A program made the translations under genes and the position numbers. Shown here piece after piece: positions 28,182-35,524 of a DNA stretch of 64,000 nucleotides. This DNA comes from an uncultured Ruminococcus sp. GTDB lineage: Bacteria > Bacillota > Clostridia > Oscillospirales > Ruminococcaceae. Every line of letters starts with the position of its first letter. Position 1 is the first letter of the stretch. A model generated the notes under the pieces. That model worked only from the letters and a program-made list of their open reading frames with translations, made no database searches and was not told the DNA's origin. The stretch is from positions 41,835 through 105,834 of the forward strand of contig CAMWYX010000003.1 in assembly GCA_947178575.1 (NCBI GenBank), read 5' to 3'.

Positions 28182-29560
28182 AGAAACCGCTCCATTTCTT
28201 TAATCAGGATATTTCTGAACTGTTCGGGCAGGAGATTATTTTCGCTGAATCCCGAACATATTTTTTTATTGCGTTCGTCTATGGTATCGGGGGAATACAA
28301 TTCCATGCTGATATATTTTTCAAAGAGGAAAGGCAGTTTCTGATTTTCCTCATGATATTTTTTTATGGCAAGTGAAACAGCGAGATTAACTTCACTGATA
28401 CTTCCGACGCACTCGAAAGGTTTATGTTCTGATTTGCCGATAAGTTCGACGAAGTATTTTTCCATGGAAACATCGTTGAGCAAATCTTTTCCGAAGATTC
28501 CGGTGAGTTCATTCCGGCTGACAAACGGCGAGAGTATCAGGCAGACAAAAAGGCATTTCGGGCAGTTTCCGCACCATATATCGGGGGAAACCTTGCTTCC
28601 GAGATTACAGCTTCTGAAAACGGGAAGATATTTTTTATGGTTCACGAACATTTTGGCAATCTGAAATTCAGAGAGAGGACGCAGAAAGCTGAAATAATAA
28701 ATTCCTGTATCAAGATATTTTTCCTCGTAGCTGTGGAAATCCTGTTCAAACTCAAAGCTCTTGGAATACTGGTGATTAACGTTCTGACCGGTGACAGTGC
28801 TTTCGTTTGCACTGTCCTCATTGGAAAGAACGATATATTTCAGACCGTTGAGATATGCGGTTATTTCGGCAGAAAAAGCAACTATCGATGAAAAAGGAGT
28901 ATGACCGTTCAGGAATCCCTGTTTATTGAGTTCGACAAGAGAGCGGTCGAAATATCTGCTTGCTGTAATGAGTGTATTATCGGGCAGACCGGCTGAACGG
29001 ATAGTTTCGGTAATCGAATTTCGTTTATTTATGGAATAGCATCGGCATTTAACGCCGGCATTATTCAGGGTTTCGAGAGTAAGAGCGGAATCTTTTCCGC
29101 CACCGATTGGAACAAGACAGCCATCGGGGATATTTCTGACAATTTTCTGTGAGGAACTGAAATTTCCGCATGACTGAATACTGATAAAACTTTCAATATC
29201 TGTTTTTATTCCGTTGACGTAGAAAAATTCGCCGAGTCCCATGAAGTAAAGTTTTTTCCACCATTTTATCTGTTCAGAATCCAGATTTCCGCATTCAATA
29301 CGCATGATTGGGGAACATACGGCTTTCCAGTAGCTGACAGCTTCCGCCATACCGAGGGAGAAAGCGAGGCGTTCAAATACGGAATCATTTTCTACTGAAA
29401 TATTTTCCGGTTTCGGGAATTTCCAGCTTGGGGTAAACTGTGCAAGATTCGGAATATCAAATACATAGCTGATATTTATATTGCCGGAAGTTTCTGTTAT
29501 GGTGCATGATTTATAGATAAAAGTAGGAAAATCATGTCTGAATGTTTCAAATTTATTCAT
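28178..29560 (-). CDS. murL: MurL-like UDP-MurNAc-L-Ala-L-Glu epimerase (PP-loop ATPase type)
   Basis: LGMAEAVSYWKAVCSPIMRIECGNLDSEQIKWWKKLYFMGLGEFFYVNGI, PP-loop VPIGGGKDSALTLETL, SFLRPLSEFQIAKMF, CGNCPKCLFVCLIL; 4-nt overlap with the MurD gene. Confidence 0.7.
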   Translation of the reverse strand: MNKFETFRHDFPTFIYKSCTITETSGNINISYVFDIPNLAQFTPSWKFPKPENISVENDSVFERLAFSLGMAEAVSYWKAVCSPIMRIECGNLDSEQIKWWKKLYFMGLGEFFYVNGIKTDIESFISIQSCGNFSSSQKIVRNIPDGCLVPIGGGKDSALTLETLNNAGVKCRCYSINKRNSITETIRSAGLPDNTLITASRYFDRSLVELNKQGFLNGHTPFSSIVAFSAEITAYLNGLKYIVLSNEDSANESTVTGQNVNHQYSKSFEFEQDFHSYEEKYLDTGIYYFSFLRPLSEFQIAKMFVNHKKYLPVFRSCNLGSKVSPDIWCGNCPKCLFVCLILSPFVSRNELTGIFGKDLLNDVSMEKYFVELIGKSEHKPFECVGSISEVNLAVSLAIKKYHEENQKLPFLFEKYISMELYSPDTIDERNKKICSGFSENNLLPEQFRNILIKEMERFL

Positions 29561-29571
29561 AATTTCTCCTG

Positions 29572-29949
29572 TTATTCGGCTTTTGCGAGTTCAATATAGT
29601 GTTGTTTAAGAACAGCGAATGTTTCTTCTGAAAGGTCATGTTCGACCTTACAGGCATCTTCAAGAGCCTGGTCTTTTTTTACTCCGAGGAGCATAAAAAA
29701 GGCGGAAAGAACATTGTGCCGGTCATAGATTCTTTCGGCTATTTTACGTCCTGTATCGGTAAGTGTGATATGATTGTCGCTGTTGACATTCACCAGATTT
29801 TCGTCACGCATTTTTTTAAGGATAATTGACACGGTGGGGCGTGAATATCCGAGATAAGAGCAGATGTCAATAGCATGAACATCGGGCTGTGCTTTTGAAA
29901 GAATGAGGATAGTTTCGAGATAGTTCTCGATTGCTTCTGTAATAGCCAT
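29572..29949 (-). CDS. DtxR/MntR family metal-dependent transcriptional regulator
   Basis: ENYLETILILSKAQPDVHAIDICSYLGYSRPTVSIILKKMRDENLVNV..GRKIAERIYDRHNVLSAFFMLLGV..DACKVEHDLSEETF. Confidence 0.92.
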   Translation of the reverse strand: MAITEAIENYLETILILSKAQPDVHAIDICSYLGYSRPTVSIILKKMRDENLVNVNSDNHITLTDTGRKIAERIYDRHNVLSAFFMLLGVKKDQALEDACKVEHDLSEETFAVLKQHYIELAKAE

Positions 29950-30056
29950 TATATTTGTACTACTCCTTTACAGATAATATTAGCAACTATATTATAACAT
30001 ATTCGGTAAAAAATTACAATAGAAATACAAAATTTTTCACACACAAGGGGCGGATT

Positions 30057-30506
30057 CTACATATCTGATTTCTGACATTCAAGCATATAGTCGTGAAATA
30101 CCTTATAAATATCGGGATAGGATTTTTTAGTTCTGACAGGTTTAAGGTTTTCGTCTGTAAAGCAGTGTGATGATTTTCCCGTTGCACATAGTTTGCCGTC
30201 GGAATTTGTTATTTCGTATGAGACATCGAGTGAGACTCCGTTGAATCTGAGTATTTTCATATTGACTTCAAAAAGTTCATCGAATTTAAGTGGGTGTCTG
30301 TACATACATTCAACCGAGAGTACAGGCATAAGGATTCCACGGGATTCGATTTCCTCGAATGGCATACCGGACTGCCGGAGAAAATCAACACGGCTTTCCT
30401 CGAATATTCTTATATAGTTTGAATGGTGCATGATTTTCATTTTATCTGTTTCGTAATAGAAAACACGTCGTCTGTATGGTTTTATCATAAATAACATACC
30501 TTTCAT
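30057..30506 (-). CDS. Acyl-CoA thioesterase, YbgC/4HBT family
   Basis: RRRVFYYETDKMKIMHHSNYIRIFEESRVDFLRQSGMPF typical of 4HBT. Confidence 0.9.
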   Translation of the reverse strand: MKGMLFMIKPYRRRVFYYETDKMKIMHHSNYIRIFEESRVDFLRQSGMPFEEIESRGILMPVLSVECMYRHPLKFDELFEVNMKILRFNGVSLDVSYEITNSDGKLCATGKSSHCFTDENLKPVRTKKSYPDIYKVFHDYMLECQKSDM

Positions 30507-30509
30507 TTT

Positions 30510-31376
30510 TTATTTTGATGTTAATGTGGATATTCCTGAAAATATCATAAATGTGACAAAATTGGAGGCTACAATAGTTGCTCCCACAGGAGTTGAAAAA
30601 AGAAGCGAGATAATTATACCTGTTCCGGCACAGACTACGGAAATCACGGCTGAACATATAGTAACGCTTTTGAAACTGCGGAATATTCGCATAGCTGACA
30701 GTGCAGGAAAAATTATAAGTGCAGAAATAAGAAGCGAACCAACAAGTTTCATTGCAGTTACTATGATTATTGCCGTAACCACAGCTATTATAAGATTGTA
30801 TGCGTCGGAATTCACGCCGGTAGCTTTTGAAAAATTTTCGTCAAATGTAATGCTGAATATCTTATTATAAAATAGTATAAACACAGACAAGACGATAAGC
30901 GACATAATCAGACAGAGCCACACATCAGATTCTTTAAGCGTAAGAATTGAAGTCGAACCGAAAAGAGAACCGCATACGTCGGCGGAGATATTTGATGATG
31001 ACGGAAAAATATTCATGAGAATATATCCTGTAGCAAGTGCACTGACTGAAATCATGGCAATTGATGCATCACCTTTGATTTTTGTATTTCGTCCTGTACG
31101 GAGAAGAAGTACGGCAGAAATTACAGTAACTGGCAGAGTGATTACCGTTCCATTTGTAAGTCCTGCAACTGCTGAGATTGCCATAGCTCCGAAAGCCACA
31201 TGAGAAAGTCCGTCTCCGATAAATGATAATCGTTTAAGTACAAGTGAAACTCCTAAAAGGGAAGAACACAGCGAAATAAGAATAAGTACGATAAAGGCAT
31301 ATCTTACGAAAGGATATGAGAAATAATATTGAATTGATGAAAAAATTTCATTCATCTGAAGCAACCTCGCTTTCAA
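30510..31376 (-). CDS. znuB: Metal (zinc-type) ABC transporter permease
   Basis: SLLGVSLVLKRLSFIGDGLSHVAFGAMAI, MKLVGSLLISALIIFPALSAMRI typical of ZnuB/MntB. Confidence 0.9.
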   Translation of the reverse strand: MKARLLQMNEIFSSIQYYFSYPFVRYAFIVLILISLCSSLLGVSLVLKRLSFIGDGLSHVAFGAMAISAVAGLTNGTVITLPVTVISAVLLLRTGRNTKIKGDASIAMISVSALATGYILMNIFPSSSNISADVCGSLFGSTSILTLKESDVWLCLIMSLIVLSVFILFYNKIFSITFDENFSKATGVNSDAYNLIIAVVTAIIIVTAMKLVGSLLISALIIFPALSAMRIFRSFKSVTICSAVISVVCAGTGIIISLLFSTPVGATIVASNFVTFMIFSGISTLTSK

Positions 31377-32064
31377 GGAATTTCATTCCTGTACTGCTTT
31401 TTATATAATCTAATTTTGTTCCGAAAAACAATTGCTTTTTTGATATATGAAGTATATGTGAAGCATATTTCAGAGCGGAAGATATATCATGTGAAACCAT
31501 AATTATTGAAATTCCGTTTCTGTTGAGCTTTGATACAAGTTCATACAGTTCATTCTGAGCGTGTGGGTCAAGACCTGTTACGGGTTCATCGAGAAGAAGC
31601 ATCTTTTCGGCAGCACAAAGTGCACGTGCAAGAAGTACACGCTGCTGCTGACCTCCTGACAAATCACGATAGCACCGGTCTGCAAGATTTTCAATGCCGA
31701 GTTGTTTCATCGTATCTGATGCAAGTTTTTTTTCAGCGGATTTATAAAATGGTCTTAATCCCATTCTGGAAAGACAGCCAGACAATACAATTTCTCTTAC
31801 AGATGCCGGAAAATCTCGTTGTACCGGAGTTTGCTGTGGAAGATAGCCTATATCTTTTGATGAAAAATCACCGCAGAATTTTATTTCTCCGCTGACCTGC
31901 GGTTTAAGTCCGAGCAGAGCTTTTATCAGGGTACTTTTTCCCGAACCGTTTTCGCCGAGTATACAGAGATAATCACCGCTGTTTACAGTGAAATTAAGAT
32001 TTTCAGTAACGATGCCGTCCTCATATCCGAGAGCGGCATTTCTGCATATTATCTGTTCTTTCAT
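31348..32064 (-). CDS. znuC: Metal ABC transporter ATP-binding protein
   Basis: LGENGSGKSTLIKALLGL, LSGGQQQRVLLARALCAAEKMLLLDEPVTGLD. Confidence 0.93.
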   Translation of the reverse strand: MKEQIICRNAALGYEDGIVTENLNFTVNSGDYLCILGENGSGKSTLIKALLGLKPQVSGEIKFCGDFSSKDIGYLPQQTPVQRDFPASVREIVLSGCLSRMGLRPFYKSAEKKLASDTMKQLGIENLADRCYRDLSGGQQQRVLLARALCAAEKMLLLDEPVTGLDPHAQNELYELVSKLNRNGISIIMVSHDISSALKYASHILHISKKQLFFGTKLDYIKSSTGMKFLESEVASDE

Positions 32065-33017
32065 TTTAACGCCTCATTTAAAATATTATAATTTTTATTC
32101 ATAATTCCGAGATATGTAGTTCCGTCCTCAATCTGTGCGGAATTTACCGACTGTATGGAATCCAGAACTGCTGTATTCTGTGATTGTGATTTTGTATTTG
32201 CGATTATTGAATCCGCAATGGAACAGTCTGAATTTTCAATTGTGAAAACAGTTCCGGAATTGAGTTCATCGATTTTACGGGAAAGAAAAGTAATCGTTTT
32301 AAAACTTGCCTGAGTTTCTGCGGAACAGCCGGAAAATGCTGCATAATAATCAAGTCCGTAATCCTCCGTAAAATACCGGAACGGAAACCGGTCTCCGAAA
32401 ATCAGTGTCTGCGGATTATTATCAAAAAGCGTGTGGAAATCGTTGTCAAGATTTTTAATTTCGTCAATATACTGATTTGCATTATCGGTATATAAAGCGG
32501 AATTTTCTTTATCGGCATAATAAAGAACTTTCCATATTTCGGAAACGCATTTTTCGGCGTTGTTCAGGGAAAGCCATATATGTTCATCGTATTCGGTATC
32601 ATGACCGTCGTCGTGATTGTGTTTTCCGTCCATGCCCTCCTTGATTTCTTCTTCAATTGCCGAATCGGCGATAATATCGAGCATATTCAGGATTTTCATA
32701 TTTTTATTCTGTGCATTTGCGAGTACGTTCTCAATCCATTCGTCCGATTCTCCGCCGGTATATATAAATATATCGCAGTCCGAAATTCTGATTATATCGT
32801 CGGCGGTCGGCTGAAAACTGTGAATATCCGCACCATTTTTCAGCAGATATGTAATATTTATGTTATCGGAATCACCGACAATCTGTCTTGTCCAATCGTA
32901 ATATGGAAAGACTGTGCATACTATATTTATTTTGCCGTCATTTTGTGGTAATCGGAAATTACAGCCGGTAAGCAAAGCAATCGCCGGAATTAAAACTGCT
33001 ATAAATTTTTTTAACAT
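32061..33017 (-). CDS. znuA: Metal (zinc-type) ABC transporter substrate-binding lipoprotein
   Basis: Lipobox LLTGC; His-rich loop GKHNHDDGHDTEYDEHIWLSL; start at M13 of the ORF because the longer ORF start overlaps a Fur-type box. Confidence 0.9.
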   Translation of the reverse strand: MLKKFIAVLIPAIALLTGCNFRLPQNDGKINIVCTVFPYYDWTRQIVGDSDNINITYLLKNGADIHSFQPTADDIIRISDCDIFIYTGGESDEWIENVLANAQNKNMKILNMLDIIADSAIEEEIKEGMDGKHNHDDGHDTEYDEHIWLSLNNAEKCVSEIWKVLYYADKENSALYTDNANQYIDEIKNLDNDFHTLFDNNPQTLIFGDRFPFRYFTEDYGLDYYAAFSGCSAETQASFKTITFLSRKIDELNSGTVFTIENSDCSIADSIIANTKSQSQNTAVLDSIQSVNSAQIEDGTTYLGIMNKNYNILNEALK

Positions 33018-33037
33018 AACACGCCTCATTTTAAAAT

Positions 33038-33052
33038 TGATAATCATTTTCA
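33038..33052. promoter_or_regulatory. Fur/Zur-type 7-1-7 box upstream of znuA
   Basis: Minus strand TGAAAATGATTATCA against TGATAATNATTATCA: one mismatch. Confidence 0.65.
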
Positions 33053-33100
33053 TTTTTAGATTATATCACATATCAGAATATTTGTCAAGTGTCATAAAAC

Positions 33101-33129
33101 AAAAAAGAACGTCCGGAACGTTCTTTTTT
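33101..33129 (-). terminator. Rho-independent terminator
   Basis: AAAAAAGAACGT ccgg AACGTTCTTTTTT. Confidence 0.85.
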
Positions 33130-33146
33130 GTTGTTATAAAAATAAA

Positions 33147-33599
33147 TCAATATGGATTTTCTGCAATATACTTGTCAAGAATTTCAGAAGCAGACCGGAC
33201 GAATTTTATACATGGTCTGACTTTGTAATATTGTTCTGTACGTTCTTCGGGTTGGGGGTCTGATGTTACTTTCAGATTTTTCAGAAGTTCGAGACAGTTT
33301 ATAGTTTCATGACGATTTTTAAATTCCTGAGCAAGATATTGTATACGGCGATAATGTTCTGCCTTTTCATTTATATCATTTTTGGAAGTATATCCGTAGA
33401 GCATTCCGGCAATCATGAACATTGCCGAACAAGTACCGCATACCTGACGCATACGACCCATTCCCCCGCCGAAAGACGAGGACAGGCGAAGTGCTGTATT
33501 TTCATCTATTCCGGTAACATCGCAGAACGCCGTAAAAACTGCCTGCGAGCAGTTTCTTCCCTCAGCGAAAAGCTGACAGGCTTTTTCAGTGTGATTCAT
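33147..33599 (-). CDS. C-GCAxxG-C-C family (redox-type) protein
   Basis: GRNCSQAVFTAFCDVTG, SSFGGGMGRMRQVCGTCSAMFMIAG, C-terminal VRPCIKFVRSA. Confidence 0.88.
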   Translation of the reverse strand: MNHTEKACQLFAEGRNCSQAVFTAFCDVTGIDENTALRLSSSFGGGMGRMRQVCGTCSAMFMIAGMLYGYTSKNDINEKAEHYRRIQYLAQEFKNRHETINCLELLKNLKVTSDPQPEERTEQYYKVRPCIKFVRSASEILDKYIAENPY

Positions 33600-34269
33600 A
33601 AAAGTCATCTCTTTTCTTATTTGTGGTATAACAGCAGACAGCACAGTAAATCTCTTTTGCTCCGTTTGCAGTCAGAAGATTTGCAACTTCTGCGAGCGTG
33701 CTTCCGGTTGTGCATATATCGTCAACCAGAAGAACAGATTTTCCATGAATTTCAGCGGTATCTATTACAGTAAATGCATTTTCCAGATTTTTCATGCGTT
33801 CTTTTCTGTTGAGTTTTTTCTGCGGAACAGTAAGGCGATTTTTGATGACAGTATTTTTCAGAACTTTTTTATCAAGTATTCTGCCGATATGTTCGGCTAT
33901 GAAAGCCGACTGATTATATCCACGTTTTTTCATATCCCTGCGGTGCATAGGGACAGGAATAATACAGCTGAATTTTCTGTCGGCTTTCTGCGAAACAAGC
34001 AAATCCGCAAGGCATGAGCCGAAAGCATACGGAGCATTTCCGCATATACCGTCTTTCATAAGGGAAACAGCCGGTCTTATTTCGGGAGTATATTCAAACA
34101 GTGCATAGAATCCGGAAGCACCTTTTATCCGGACATTTTCTTTGCACGGAGTAAGTTTATCATAGCATTCGTTGCAGAATCTGTCATCAGCACCGATTAT
34201 TTTTCTGCATACCGGACAGCGAACCGGAAAGAAAAGTGCACGGAAGTGTCTTAATGTTCTGTAGTTCAT
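33586..34269 (-). CDS. comF: ComF family phosphoribosyltransferase-like protein
   Basis: CPVCRKIIGADDRFCNECYDKL zinc finger; KRGYNQSAFIAEHI; VLLVDDICTTGSTLAEVANLL. Confidence 0.93.
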   Translation of the reverse strand: MNYRTLRHFRALFFPVRCPVCRKIIGADDRFCNECYDKLTPCKENVRIKGASGFYALFEYTPEIRPAVSLMKDGICGNAPYAFGSCLADLLVSQKADRKFSCIIPVPMHRRDMKKRGYNQSAFIAEHIGRILDKKVLKNTVIKNRLTVPQKKLNRKERMKNLENAFTVIDTAEIHGKSVLLVDDICTTGSTLAEVANLLTANGAKEIYCAVCCYTTNKKRDDFYESH

Positions 34270-34279
34270 GGGAAAAATA

Positions 34280-35395
34280 TCAGAAATACATATAAAGCTG
34301 ACATTTAATCATACCGTTGTACAGTTTGCGTCTGCGTTTGGCTTCTGTGCCGAAAAACTGTTCAAACTGTTCATGGGGGGATATTATATAACTTTGTCTG
34401 TTTCCGCCGTGACCAAGAACGCGTCCCATCTGGCGGTATATATTTTCGGCTTCGCGGAGTTCCAGAAGTCTCTCACCATATGGTGGATTGCATATGACGA
34501 TTGAATCATCAGGCTGGTGGAATTTTGTAATATCTGCCTGTTCTATTTTAATACGTGATTTTACTCCTGCCTTGTGGGCATTGTCAAGAGTAAGAGCAAC
34601 TGCCGCGTCGTCAATATCAAATCCGATACCGTGAAAAGACGCTGAACGGTCAACATTTTCAATAGCGCGTTTACGTTCTTCCTGCCATATTTCAGAATTT
34701 ATGGATTCCCATTTTTCGGCGGCGAACCGGCGGTTTATACCTACAGGTATTCTCAGTGCCTTGAGAGCTGCCTCAATAAGGAGCGTACCGCTTCCGCAGA
34801 AAGGGTCGCATACAATGGATTCCGGACGTACACGGGCAAGGTCAACGATTCCGGCGGCTAAAGTTTCCTTTATCGGCGCGGCATTGGAATTACGGCGGTA
34901 TCCGCGTTTATGAAGTCCCACACCGCTTGTATCGAGATAAATCGTTACAATATCCTTGAGTATGCTGAATTGTATCTGTACCGGAGCAGCAGTTTCGCTG
35001 AACCAGTTTATTCCGTATTTTGATTTAAGGCGTTCAACAGCAGCCTTTTTCACGATTGACTGACAATCAGGAACACTGTGAAGCGTTGAATTAAGGGAAT
35101 ATCCCTTTACTGGGAATGCGTTATCCGTATCGATAAAGCGTTCAAATTCAATTGAACGCACGCCCTGAAAAAGGTCTTCAAAGGTTTCGGCGCGAAATTC
35201 CATAAGTTCAATAAGAACCCGTTCAGCAGTAGAAAGGCAGATATTAGCCCGCGCCATTATATTCTCATCGCCTGTAAAGCTGATTTTTCCGTCGCTGACT
35301 TTCAGGTCAGTACCGCCGATTTTAGTTATTTCATATTTCAGTACGCTTTCCAGCCCGAAATGGCATGGACAGCAAAGTCTAAGTCTATTGCTCAA
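34280..35395 (-). CDS. THUMP-domain class I SAM-dependent RNA methyltransferase (RlmL/YpsC-like)
   Basis: CHFGLESVLKYEI, GLHKRGYRRNSNAAPIKETLAAGIV, DPFCGSGTLLIEAALKA, VICNPPYGERL; probable TTG start with AGGTGATT SD. Confidence 0.92.
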   Translation of the reverse strand: MSNRLRLCCPCHFGLESVLKYEITKIGGTDLKVSDGKISFTGDENIMARANICLSTAERVLIELMEFRAETFEDLFQGVRSIEFERFIDTDNAFPVKGYSLNSTLHSVPDCQSIVKKAAVERLKSKYGINWFSETAAPVQIQFSILKDIVTIYLDTSGVGLHKRGYRRNSNAAPIKETLAAGIVDLARVRPESIVCDPFCGSGTLLIEAALKALRIPVGINRRFAAEKWESINSEIWQEERKRAIENVDRSASFHGIGFDIDDAAVALTLDNAHKAGVKSRIKIEQADITKFHQPDDSIVICNPPYGERLLELREAENIYRQMGRVLGHGGNRQSYIISPHEQFEQFFGTEAKRRRKLYNGMIKCQLYMYF

Positions 35396-35417
35396 AATAA
35401 TCACCTCATATTTATTA

Positions 35418-35446
35418 AAGCCTGTCCGAGTCATAGGACAGGCTTT
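35418..35446 (-). terminator. Hairpin, probable terminator of the PBP1 gene
   Basis: AAGCCTGTCC gagtcata GGACAGGCTT. Confidence 0.6.
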
Positions 35447-35524
35447 AAGACTTGTTCTCAACAAGGAGATAGGATAGATAAATTAAATTATTATGCGTAT
35501 TCTGGTTATTTTAATTATTCTGAT

